Assembly (NCBI GenBank): GCA_025526995.1
Contig: JAHLKG010000016.1
Span: forward strand, 124,001 to 188,000
Origin: Powellomyces hirtus
Taxonomy: Eukaryota; Chytridiomycota; Chytridiomycetes; Spizellomycetales; Powellomycetaceae
DNA: 64,000 nucleotides
Reading direction: 5' to 3'
The notes under the pieces were generated by a model that ran no database searches, was not told where the DNA came from, and saw only the letters and a list, made by a program, of their open reading frames with translations. The position numbers and the translations under genes were made by a program. Shown here piece by piece: positions 43,413-54,769 of this stretch (position 1 is its first letter; every line of letters starts with the position of its first letter).

Positions 43413-45950
43413 ATGTCTTCAAAGAGGAAGCGCCCGATCGCGCGGGATGCCTCACCGGCTGCGTCTTTAAAGTCAACTCCATCAAGAATTATCCTTACTG
43501 GATCGACACCGAGAACAGGCACGCCGGAACCTGTTGCACGCAATAAGCGTGCGAAAACGAGCGATGTTAGTATTGTCTTGCGAACGCTGAGCGTGAGTTC
43601 AGATGGGTCAACAATAAGCCCAGAGGGGACCCGGAAGTGTGAGGGCACGGTGCGGCGTGTAGTTGGCTTGCTAACGATACATTGCCGAATCGCAGAGCGA
43701 TGAGACGGACAACCGTAAACACAACGGGCAGGATATCCAGGAGATATGTCGGCGATTGTTCAACAGCATTCGTAACTACAGAGATGACAGGTAAAGTCTC
43801 CGATGCAACCAATTCCAATAGGGTCCCACCTCTGACTGGCTGGCAAAACTTTTACGCTTGCAGTGGAAGACTCCTTGCCGAGCCATACCTGACCCTCCCT
43901 CCCCGAACTCAATTTCCCGACTATGACGAAGTCATTGCCAAACCGATTGCTCTTAACGCCATTCAAGCACGTATCGACCATGGCAAATATAGACACCTCG
44001 ATCTGTTCCGAGCGGACGTCGAATTAGTGTTTGAAAACGCTAAGACGTACAATCAGCCCAAATCCCGGATATACAAAGACGCAGTCTTCTTACAGGTTAG
44101 AAGCCATGTCTTGGCCATTTGGGAGCCCACAGATTTTGATGCTTGTTGTGTAGCAACGATTCAAACATGAGCTTGAATCTATGTCACGAAAATCAACAGA
44201 AGATATGTCCGACATCAACAAAGCTGACCTGAAAGAGAACGCTCGGAAGCCGAAAAGCGTCAAGGATACGGCTACCATGAATGGTAAACTCTCTCATGCG
44301 ATGAGTCTCCAGACGAGGGCAATTGACCCATTTTTGTCACAGATATGGAGAAGCTACTTGGTGCAATTGAGGCGAATGATGTCCCAGCTCTGAAATCGCT
44401 TCTTACGAAGGTGGATCTCAATACCCTGGCAGAGACTGTTCTTTTTGGCACGCGCTTCACCTGGGCGCCGTTGCATGCAGCTGCGTACTTTGGAAACGCT
44501 GATATCGTGGAAATGCTCATTGCACACGGCGCTGACGTTGAGTTGTCGGACACATGGTATCACTCGGTACGCAAGTACTGCATTTCCCTAGCTGCTTTCG
44601 GTGAATCTAAACGATGCATTGTCAACAGAAACCTCTTGGATGGGCGGCCTACAGTGGAAATATTGACACATGCAAAATGCTCATTGAGAAATACCATGCT
44701 GACCGCTCTTTCAAGAACATTGGCGGTCAGACCGCATTTGACATGATTTCCGACCCCGAAGACCCACGATGGGAGGTGATCTTCAATCAGGTATTTGAGT
44801 AAAACACAGCTCCGCCTTTGAAATGACAATTGACCTCAGAGCTCTCGCAGGAGATTGATGTCAAATCGGCAACCGGTGGCAAGAAACTGAAGGACGGATC
44901 GGAAAACCATCTGGACATCCGGGGCTCTGACAATGGCGCATCATTGAAAAACTCGCGGAAATCTGCCAGCCAAGCCTCGATTGTACCAGTCGTGAAGCTC
45001 GTATTGCATCCAGACCCCAGCGATGAAAATGTAAGTCTTGGAGCGATGTACGTTTTCATCGTTTCTTGCTCTTTCTAAAGACTGACTCTCGCAGATTTCC
45101 CCTGCGGACTCGCCAATGGTGAAAATCAAAATTCCTGCGGCCCGATCCCCAGCACCGACCCCACCCGTGGCGAAGATGGGAGATGCGGACCCAGTAACGA
45201 GAACGCAGCCCATGGAGCCCAAGCCACAGCCTGCATCTCACGCATGGGAATCTCACAATACGCCGCCAGTCCTTGCCGATACATTTATCGATATTGAGGA
45301 TGTCTCTGCTGACGAAGATGAGTCGGTTGATGCCGACATAATTGAAGATGCGGTTGGACAAAACACGAATACGTCTGCTTCTGCACAATCAATTACTGGC
45401 TCTGCGCCACCTGCAGGGCTGATGCAACCACCGCTCGGTCCGGCTTCGGCCCCTGCACTATCTGATCTGCCTCCACTCCTTCCACCAAAACCTCCACCAT
45501 GTAAGTGTAAACCGAAGAACCGCACTCTTGACATGTATCGGCGTACTTACATGCCATCATAACGCAAACACAGCACCGTCATTCGTCAACTCATTAGGGT
45601 TAGTATCAAATGACGATCACATACGCCTTATCCTTCCCGTCCCGACATCAACCACAAACCACAGTCTTACAATACCCACACGAGTCAAATCGCTCAATCT
45701 ACGACTGCTACTGGTTCCCATGCCGCTCCAATACAGCATCAGCGGCGTACAAACTGTCCGACCGGGCGACCCTACCATGAGACGCAAAGAACTCTCGTTC
45801 AAGACTGCTGGCAAGACCGTTTGGGATTGTCTCGTTGCAGTCGAGGACGGCGTCAACGTGTTTGAGTTCCTCATCGTTGGCAGCATGCCAGGCCAGCCTG
45901 GAATTGGCATAGTAGAGCAGCGAGTCTTTCTGTTTATGAACAGAGTCTGA
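43413..45950 (+). CDS. Bromodomain-ankyrin protein, RSC4-like chromatin-remodeller subunit
   Basis: ATG 43413 opens a basic Ser-rich leader. A single bromodomain spans about 43790-44095: GWQNFYACSGRLLAEPYL, FPDYDEVIAKPIALNAIQAR and ELVFENAKTYNQ, with the acetyl-lysine-binding Asn in the TYN triplet. After two introns, ankyrin repeats: WAPLHAAAYFGNADIVEMLI, HGADVEL and LGWAAYSGNIDTCKMLIEK, GGQTAFDMI (44460-44780). A Pro-rich disordered part leads to a conserved C-terminal beta domain (SFVNSLGLVSNDDHIRLILP to RVFLFMNRV, 45580-45947), of the kind found at the C-terminus of RSC4 and related proteins. About seven introns. Likely role: reading acetylated histones in a SWI/SNF-RSC complex. Head-to-head with ASNSD1 (381 bp). 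Confidence 0.8.
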
Positions 45951-46196
45951 TTTTGGCATGTCCTGAAGAGCTCAAAGATGTTATCGTCCCCTGGAATTGG
46001 TTCTGTAACAGGTCATACATCCTGGTAGATTTCTCGCTGGCAAGCTCACACTCTCCCGGTGCCAAGGGCGGCCATTGGAGACGAACGGCGTCAGAGGCGT
46101 CTAGCGCCATGTTGATATCTGCGATTCCCTGGCGGTTTGATATATTTATTTGTAACTGATCCTGATTCAGATAAAATCAATTCACATGGGTATCAT

Positions 46197-48179
46197 TCAA
46201 ACGCCCGCTGCAATGTAATTTCGGGCGGCATCCCAATAGTGCACCGCCCTCATCTTTTCTAGGAATTCCTTGACTTTCTGTTCTGTCGGCAAATTCTTGA
46301 ATCGGAAAAATTTGAATTGCCGATCTTTTACATCACCTTCCCACACCAGCGCACATTCATTTGGGGCCTTCGGGCCCGAGCCACCATCTTCGCCGTCCGC
46401 CGCGTCGTCTCCCTCGTTTTGGTTGCTCCAGTCAATTCGTTTCAGCATAAGCTTCTTGTAAGCTTTTATCCCTTTTGGGCCGCCCTCCACAATCACCATA
46501 TTCATGCCCGAGTACAGGATCGCGACACCAGTCAGATTCAGTTGCTGGGCGTTGATGTCAACCTTGTACTTGTGTTGAGGATGCGTCAGGTCATTGATGC
46601 GGAAAACCGCCACCTGCACCAGATTGCTGGTATCCTCCAATAGCTTCTTTCGCTTCTTCTCCTTCCGCTGCTCGTCCGTAAGCTTCTGCGATGCAACGAG
46701 ATCCTTGTGCTTCTGTTTTCGAGCGGCCATCTGCGCGCGGACCACGGCTTCCATTTTGGTTGGATCCTGGACCGCTTCAGTCCCCAGTACCATCATCAGG
46801 TTGGAAATTTTGAGCTTAGATTGCTCAGGAGGTAGGAGACCTAATCGAATTTTGTCTTGCTTCTCTTTCTGCAGCTCCAGACGTCGCTGCCGCCGCAACT
46901 TCTTCGCTTCCTATATGATTTCATCGCGTCAAAAAGTGAACACTTTTCTGATGCACATAACAAGACGAAACCACGAACCCTCTTCGTCAGCATCAGCGGT
47001 TTGAGTTTCGGGTCGGCTGCTTCGGCAGGAGGTTGTATGGGCACCGGATGCTGCACCAAACTACTGACAATCGAATTCTCTGACGTCAACACAGCGTCGG
47101 GGTTGTAATTGTCATATCCATCAGGTACTAGCATGGCATCCCACCATTCCACAGCAGGTGGAGGCTCCGTCTGGAAAGTTATTCCAAATTAAATCAATCA
47201 GGGAAAGAGCTTGGGTACTACATGAACGTACCCGCATTGATTGGTCAGCCACTAGATCAAGCTCCACGGCCATGCCAGTCTTTTTCACAGATTCGGCAAT
47301 GTCACGTTTCAACTTCTCCAGCTGAGCCTAGAAACTGTGGTGTTAGAAACAGTGGTAGAAAGAACGGCTAAATCACAGTAAAGACTAACCTTTGCTCGCA
47401 GCTGGTTTGCTTCATTGATGAATCTACCCTGCTGCACAAACTTGAGGGTCTTGCGAGTTCTTTCACGCGGGCCTGTTGCTCTCCCACCCAGAGTGGGATC
47501 GTAATAAGGGTTTTTGGTAGGATCTGTCAAGTCGGCGGAGGGCGCTTCAATCTTCATTTCTTTTTTGATTGGTTCTTTCGTGACCGTCGCCCGCTGGTTT
47601 GCTCTGACGGTGGCAAAATCTGGTTTCGGTACGAGCGTTTTGGCCCCCCCTGCAATGTTCAGTTGTCCACTGCCGTCCACCATCAGGGAAGGATGATACT
47701 CCATCTTCAGTCCTCGCTTTGCCCGGTCCCCTGGCGTGACGATATTGGCCCCCTGATATTGCACACAACTGATCAGTATTTTGATTACAGGCCAAAAATA
47801 CTGTTCGCAGTTACCAATACTGCTGTATTTGCTGCCATAGATCTAGCAATCCTTGCTTTAATCTCCTCAATCCGCATACCCTCCGTGGCGGCTTGAGGAG
47901 GTTGCGGCACGACCGTTGGAGTAGGTTTCGCTGGGGGCATGGCGCCTTGCTTTCTCAAAGCAGCCATCTTCTCGGAAATTTCCCTCGCTTTCGCTGCTAT
48001 TTCCAACATAGCCTTCGCCTGAGATGTAGCGGAGCGTTAGAGTTCTTTATGTGGCAGTATCCCAACTTTGTTCGTTATGCGCATACCTTGTCGGCATCTT
48101 CCTGACCTTTGGACTTCTTCGGGTTTGGGCCATCGTTTCTCTCTTCCAGCCTTCGTTTCAGGGATTCATTGGGAGACAT
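46197..48179 (-). CDS. PRP3: U4/U6 snRNP protein PRP3
   Basis: Core protein of the U4/U6.U5 tri-snRNP. ATG 48179 gives MSPNESLKRRLEERNDG. The middle exons carry ARIARSMAANTAVLV, NPYYDPTLGGRATGPRERTR, KTLKFVQQGRF and WWDAMLVPDGYDNY. The large last exon has the PRP3 core LRRQRRLELQKEKQDKIRLG then LLPPEQSKLKISNLMMVLG and the C-terminal domain RINDLTHPQHKYKVDINAQQ, MNMVIVEGGPKGIKAYKKLM, CALVWEGDVKDRQFKFFRF, ending HYWDAARNYIAAGV at 46197. Five introns, at about 48090-48015, 47835-47765, 47390-47330, 47230-47170 and 46985-46915. About 520 residues. Confidence 0.93.
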
Positions 48180-48413
48180 CTTCGTCGCTCGGTAGTTGGA
48201 ACCCTGATGTTTTGGTTTAGCAAAATGCCGTCCAGGATGTCTCAGTCTGGCGTTGGTGTGGCTGCGCAGTCGCGTGGCTGCATTCTCCATTTGTCACCAT
48301 CACAACGTGGGCTGCTACAGTATTACTGTATGTTGGTCAGACCCCTTCCCCACAAACCATCGCCAGATCAGTTCCTTTGAGCCAACTCAACTTCTTAAGC
48401 AACCATCTTCACA
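48180..48413. promoter_or_regulatory. Bidirectional promoter PRP3/LUC7
   Basis: Two early spliceosome genes start 234 bp apart on opposite strands. No TATA box or other clear motif seen. Confidence 0.45.
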
Positions 48414-49710
48414 ATGTCTGCCGCCGCGCAACGGAAGCTTCTCGAAGACCTCATGGGCAAGGAGGCCCTTGGTGGAACACCGGACAACATGAAGTTCACT
48501 GATCCCCAAGTATGCCGAAATTATCTGTGTGGCCTGTGTGAGTACACTGATTCCTTTCCCACTACTTTCATATGGCTTGCTGAAAATAGTGGTTCCTCTA
48601 GGCCCGCACGATCTCTTTACCAATACAAAGATGGATATTGGACCGTGTACCAAATCACACTCGCCAAAACTATTGGAGGATTATAAGCGAGCGCAGGAGT
48701 CCGGTCATCCAGGCTTCCAAGATGACTGGTTCAGGAGTCTTCAGGAATTTGTTAGAGATTGTGACCGGAAAGTTGATTCCGCTCAGCGAAGATTGGATAA
48801 AACTCCGGAAGACGCGCGTGCTATTCAGCTGGTAAGAGGTTGGTTTCGGTCACCGCGGGCACTATTCAGTTGGGTTGACTACTGAGCAGATGAGGGAGAT
48901 TGGCGATCTGACCAACGAGATCGCCACATTGACTGGACAAGTCGAAAGTCTCGGCGAGGAAGGAAAGGTTTCAGAGTCCATGGAAGTTATGAACAAGGTT
49001 GAAGATCTGCAAAGATTGAAGGGGGACAAAGACGTAAGAATTGAGGAGTCTGGCAAAACACCATGCCTTCGCGAATACTGATGGGATCATGCTAGCGTGA
49101 ACTCAAACAGATGACGGGGGCCGAAGGGAACTCGCAACAGCAAAAGCTTCGCGTTTGCGAAGTATGCTCCGCGTACTTGTCCATATTCGACAGTGATCGT
49201 AGACTGGCCGATCATTTCGGCGGCAAGGTATGTTAGTCACTACTGATTGACGTGTCTGTTCGTCTCTTCACTGACGACGCGCCCCTAGATGCACCTCGGA
49301 TTCGTTAAGATACGCGAACAAGTGGATGAAATGAGAAAGTCAGGCGCCGGGCAAGGCATGGACCATGGGGACAGAAGAGGGTACGACAGGGGAGGTTTCC
49401 CTGGTCGGGGGAGCTACAACCAAGGAGGGCCTCGGAACGACAGAGGAGGTGGTAGTTATGATCGGAGAGGATACGATCATAATCAGCGGGGTGGACATGA
49501 CCGGGGATATGACAGGTCGGTGAGACGCTAGCCATATCTTCCCATCACGCGTATTCTTACGTTTTTCGCATCATTTCTAGGAGAACCCCGCGATACAATG
49601 AAAGGGAGGATTACGAGAGGCGAATGCCTCGCGGTGGAGATCGGGATACCCGAAGACGATCGCGGTCACCCGACGGTGACCGTCGGAGGTCTGATAGCTC
49701 ACGCTACTGA
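48414..49710 (+). CDS. LUC7: LUC7-like U1 snRNP-associated splicing factor
   Basis: LUC7 proteins bind U1 snRNP and help choose 5' splice sites. ATG 48414 (MSAAAQRKLLEDLMGKEALG). The first zinc finger (CCCH) spans an intron: VCRNYLCGLC then PHDLFTNTKMDIGPCTKSHS. A coiled coil follows (DCDRKVDSAQRRLDKT; EIATLTGQVESLGEEGKV). The second finger (C2H2) is LRVCEVCSAYLSIFDSDRRL and ADHFGGKMHLGFVKIREQV. The tail is rich in Arg-Gly-Gly and Tyr-Asp-Arg, then a short RS end (RRRSRSPDGDRRRSDSSRY), stop at 49710. Five introns. About 330 residues. Confidence 0.93.
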
Positions 49711-49875
49711 TATGTACTTGTTACAAGAACCTAATCGAAAGAAAAAGCTATACCTTGAAATTTGCTCAATCACAAGGGGCATACAGGCTCATGATATTAG
49801 GCCCGTAGAGTGGTTAGTTTAAATACAATAGATTCGAATGTACATATGGATCACCCATGATAGTTCTGGAGGCTC

Positions 49876-52619
49876 TTAGAAACCACCACTTTGCCGCATT
49901 TGTCGCCGAAGGCTGGCCATGGTACTATCAATCTCATCCAGTTCCGTATCCAGTTCATCCTTCCGGAGCCTTGACCGGCCCTTTCCCCCACTAGCTGGTA
50001 TTCGACTCATTTCTGCCTGGAGCTACAGTTGCGGAAGTTAACATCTGCATCTCGAATCATTGGACGGACAGATGACTCACCATTTGCTTTTTCTGCGCGC
50101 ATATCTTCATTTTTTCGTCAAGATCATTTCGAACTTGGGCGTAGTTGATCTGCGCAGGCGAGAACTCGGATGTTCCTGCCTTCTCAGGCAGCGGGGGAGG
50201 GTTGAAGTTATTATGTGAGAGGCTATTCATGGCCGTCACATGCGCGGCATTCACGCTGGTAGGGCGTCGATGAGAGGGCGATGCGTCGGGAACGGACCAG
50301 GCCTGCATGACACCCGCGTGTGATACTCTACGGGAGACAGGTGGTGAATCACGCGGCGCAGAATAGAACGGATTCTCGGGCGACAACATGGTGGAAGATG
50401 TCCTGTGAGTTGTGGGGCTTGCAGAGCTGGTTTCATGTTGTCTCAGCTTTTCCGTCAACGCCGAGCGGTCCGGAGTTTGCCTTCCCGGCGTTTGCGCGCC
50501 CCAAGCTGAAAAACTCTTTGCTCGATGAAGGATGGGACTGGAGGTCGCCGATGCTTGACTTTGAGTTCCACTGACGCTACCGTATGGGATGGAATACGTG
50601 GGAACTTGACTGTGGTTGAGGTATGCTGGCTTTTCGGCCGAGTTTGATAGCAAGACCCCGTGCGAAGCTAATTCATGCTGGTCGGCTGCCTCTGAATGTG
50701 CCTAGATTGATGTTCAATTCTTAGGAGATTGCAATGTGACGCAAGCTGCAGGATAGCATCTTACACGAGGATCCAATCTGTCGAGGACTGTTTGCTCCAT
50801 CCGCTGTCTCTGGAAGCCTTCTGAGGGCTGTGGCGATGCCTTTGACGGGAGGCCGTCATACTGGCGCTTCTAGCAAACCGGGCAAGTATAAAAATCTCGC
50901 CGCTTGGAATACTCGAAAGACTGCCACGACATCAACTGACCCGAAGTTCATCTCGCAATTGTTGTGCTTCCGAAAGAAGGGAACTAAAACTCAGCATCAG
51001 AAAAGCTCGCGATACGTTTTGCTGCTATATCGGAATAATACCTGTTCTGTTCCTGCAAAAGTCCGATCTTGCGCTCGAACACGCGGAAGTCATCCTCGTT
51101 TCGAGACGTTTTGAGCTAGAAAATACCCCGACCGTCAATATTAATATTGATTGCACATTGGTCGAAGGATGCAATCCAGACCTCACCTTTTCGTAATGGA
51201 GAGATTGGTTGAGATGCTGTACTATTGCTTCTAGCTCTCTCTGCCGGTTTTCACCTCCTACGGACGTATCAGCCAGTAATCAATTGCCTTGGCTAAAGGA
51301 ATGCATCGCGAAGGGGGAGGGGGATGTAGACTCGTACCCAAACTTTGCAGTTCGAGAAGTTGATGCTTAGCTTCGTGGCTTTCCTGGCGTGCTTTTGCCA
51401 GCTCGTTGCCAAGTCGCTCAAGCTGAATACTCTACTCTTAGCATTATGACATGTAGATATTTGTCCCTTGCTCACCACTCACTTCTGAACGGGCAGCACT
51501 CTCCATAAGTTTGTGCGACTCTTCAGCTGCTCGCAGTTTCTTTCCGTAAACTTCAGAAAGATGCTGATCTGCTTGACCTGACTCTTGTGATTCAGCCACC
51601 TTCAACTCCAGCTGGGACAAGCGTTGCTGGAGTTCCGCGCGCGCACAATTAGCTGAAGACAGCTCCTGTCTTAACCATGCGTTCTCCTGCAACATTTGGT
51701 CAAGTTGACACAAGGCTTCATTGTGACTCTTCTCCGAATCAGCTGGGCCAGCGGGAGAGGACGACGCTCCTTGGTCAAGTGCTGGGGTAGAGCTAGAGCG
51801 GCTTCCGCTCCCTTCATCAATATGCGGCACCTGTAGCGAAGCGCTCCTGTCATCTACAGCATTTGTCATCATTGTGGAGCTACTGTTCAAATTCACTTGT
51901 AGAGGAACATAGCCAGAGCGGCTTGATAGAGGTTCGGGGTCCAATGGCTCAGAAGTAGCTGTATTGTGCGGTAGCGTGTCATCTCTGTGGAGATCTTTAC
52001 TGTCGCCGGGCGTCCCTGGGTTGGTGTCAGACTGTTCGATATCATTCTCCAAAGCGTCAAGAACATAACGGTGTTGTGCTATGGCCTCGTATCTTGTCGA
52101 GCGCACTCCTTCGCCTTCAATCTCGTCATCCAGACTTGAAAAATGAAGAGATGGATCCTCAGCGTCTTCATGCTCGTCGTCCGTATCTCCACTTTGGATC
52201 CCACTCAACGTAAGATCGGTGATATTGACCGCGAAGTCCGCGCTTGACCGCCGCGAAGCCGGTGTCGAGGCCTGCAATACAGCGGCATCTGGCGGTTCGG
52301 TGTTGAGAGGGGTCTCGGCCGGCTTTCGTAAGTTCGCAACAGCGGTTGCGCCTGAGGTCCGTAAAAACTCAGAATTGGAGAAGCTTCGAGGCCCACTGCG
52401 ACTTTCTGGCCGTCGGATGGACTCCGAGAAAGCCCTCGACAAAGATCCTCCACCGCTACTTGAAAATGTGCTTCTCGACGCACGACCCTTTCTGGACTCG
52501 AACAGAAAACTCTTCGATATCCTCAGTGTGTTCGTCTCCCTCAGGTGACCATTGTCAGTCTCCCGGCCTGAATCAACATTTTTGGAACCTTTGCCAAAAG
52601 GCGAGCGCTCCGTCAGCAT
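49876..52619 (-). CDS. Ser-rich coiled-coil protein, unrecognised
   Basis: ATG 52619 (MLTERSPFGKGSK) opens about 240 residues of Ser-rich disordered sequence with acidic islands (GDTDDEHEDAEDPSL), then a coiled coil from about 51720 (LCQLDQMLQENAWLRQELSS; AELQQRLSQLELKVAES). Short helical exons run on to 50700 with several introns, followed by a second Ser/Pro-rich part (50650-50130) and a conserved-looking end: YAQVRNDLDEKMKICAQKKQ, after an intron QAEMSRIPASGGKGRSRLRK and TMASLRRQMRQSGGF, stop at 49876. The last motif, with its run of Arg/Lys next to a short helix, resembles ends of centrosomal and ciliary coiled-coil proteins, which would fit a zoosporic fungus; this is a guess. Confidence 0.65.
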
Positions 52620-52873
52620 TCCCCCGACAGACGCCGTCTCCTGCCTTTCCTGTGTGTACAGTGCACGTATCCTGCGTTCAGCAGTTCAATTGCAGAGTAG
52701 GTGAGACTTTATTTTCTCACCGCGTGTGATGTCCGCGAACACTGTCCGAGACAACGCGCTGCCAGATGAGCGTAGGGGATTGGAACGAGGGGCCAACAGC
52801 CAAGCCACCTTCCAAACGTTTTCCCAACCTGCCAATCAGCACTTGAACAACAAACAACAAAGCGCACAGGAAC

Positions 52874-54252
52874 ATGAGTCACAGAAAGAATAACCCCCGC
52901 CCTGGACAGCAAGCGTCGAAACGGGGGAATCCGCATGCTCATCGTCAGCAGCGCCAACCACAGGCAAGGCAAGACTATCAGCATCCTCAATCTCAGCAGC
53001 ATGCAGGCCACTTGCCACCACCAGCTCCATACCAGCAACAGCAGCCGCAACAACCCTTTCTACAGCAGCAAGTGCAGCAGCCTCCAATGCCACACCCTCA
53101 GGCGTATGCTATGAATCATATGCATTCTCAGCCTCTCCCATATAGCGCACCTTTATCGCAGCCAGCTCCAGATTTGGCGCAGGGATTGAATGCGCAGTAT
53201 ATCGATATGATCAAGGAAACTTTGGCCACCGGGCAAGCGAGCGATGAGGAACGCGCACAGATTTATGAGATATTGATGAAGCTCGGGGCTACCCAAGCCC
53301 AGACCCAAACTCCTCCTGGTAACCAAGTGCCCCAAAGCATGAATGAATCAGAACCGTTGCACCACTTCCAACCGCAACATCAGCAGCTTCCTGTTGTGGA
53401 TATCCAGCAGGGGTGGCCATCACAGCTGCAGTCTCAAATCCAGTCGAACTTTAATCAGCAGGTCTTTGAGCCAATGGCTGTACCAAGTAGGGTACATACG
53501 GAATCAAACGCACCTCCACCCACGTTTCGATTAAGCCATGATCCAAGGTAAGTTTGGGCTGAAGAGGGCGTCAAGAGGATGAGGAGAGTCCAACCATCTA
53601 TAACGTTCGTCAGATTAAATGGCTCAGGCGATCATGCGATGAGTCAATCGAACAACCCTCAACAAAAACTGTCACAGAAGAATTTTCCTGAGCCAGTCCT
53701 TCCTCAATCTCAACCCTCGCGGAAGCGATCACGATCTCCACCGGACGCTTCCACGGCAGCACCAATGACAGTGAAGAAGCCAATGGACATCTCAGCATCT
53801 GCACTATCACATGACGGAAAAGCGGGAGGGAAGGCAACTATGGGCAGGCGAACGACCGAGGTAAACACTTGCAGATTTCTTTCTGAGCAGCTGCTCTTGC
53901 CCCGATAGCCACTGACCGACCTCTTCCTCTTGCTAACTTCCTAACCTCCCCCACTTTTATGTCATCTTCTGAACCTTTCTATTCTTTCTAATCCTCCCTG
54001 CACTAACTTACTTCTCTTCCCCGGTCTACCTTTGCTTGTCTGTTCGTGGTGTCCCCACTCGTTACTAACTCGTCATGCCGATTGTTACTCCCATTATGTT
54101 GTCCTACTGCCTATCAGGTTGGGCGCAAACTCTCGCCCAAAGAGATCGAAAACGCCATCCAGGAAGCCACAGCGTCAACTACTAGGAAATGGATTGCCTT
54201 CCCCAACGCGCGCTTTGGAAATTACATCATTCAATCCGTCGAGATTGATTAA
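52874..54252 (+). CDS. Gln/Pro-rich protein, unrecognised
   Basis: ATG 52874 (MSHRKNNPRPGQQAS) begins about 60 residues of Gln/His/Pro repeats (QQQQPQQPFLQQQVQQ), then a compact helical stretch QYIDMIKETLATGQASDEER that may fold. A second exon (about 53615-53860) is basic with a predicted nuclear signal (SRKRSRSPPD). A long intron (about 53861-54118), unusually C/T-rich, leads to the last exon, VGRKLSPKEIENAIQEATAS and WIAFPNARFGNYIIQSVEID, stop at 54252. The short ordered C-terminus is not one I recognise. Probably a nuclear or RNA-related scaffold; low certainty. Confidence 0.6.
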
Positions 54253-54769
54253 CCGCCTATGGATGGCCTTACTATGCACACGCGGTATGATGTGCGGCCT
54301 ATCCTAGAGGAGACGGGCAATGCACGCGCGGCCAAAAAAAGAACAAAAAAAAAACACAGGGGCTGTTGCAGCCGACTAGGAATGCCGCTGGATGGGGCTT
54401 AGCTTGAGGAGAACAAGGGACTGGTGCAGCAAGCTTCAATTTGAGTGGTCCTCATTATTCTAAACTAGCATCCCTAATGGCGGCTCCGACCACCGTCTCA
54501 AAAGAAGGAGGAGATCATTAATGCGTGTCCACCGCTTCACCAGCCCCGGGACAGTCTCTGAATAGAGTTCTGGGACTTTAGCTGAACAAGGCGCAGCAGA
54601 TTATGTCAGCGTAACTCCGCTTACGGTTATCGGGAAAAGGAGGCAGAAACCACCTAGTTTTATGACGGGTCAACCGTGGCTTGAAACCCTTGATCACGAC
54701 TGTGTTATACGATGACAATTCGGCAGATCCCATTTTTTGCGTACGAAAGCTTGCTAGTGGTAGTTGATC
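54253..54769. other. Intergenic between two tandem genes
   Basis: Contains an A-rich run (54338-54357). No gene seen. Confidence 0.4.
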
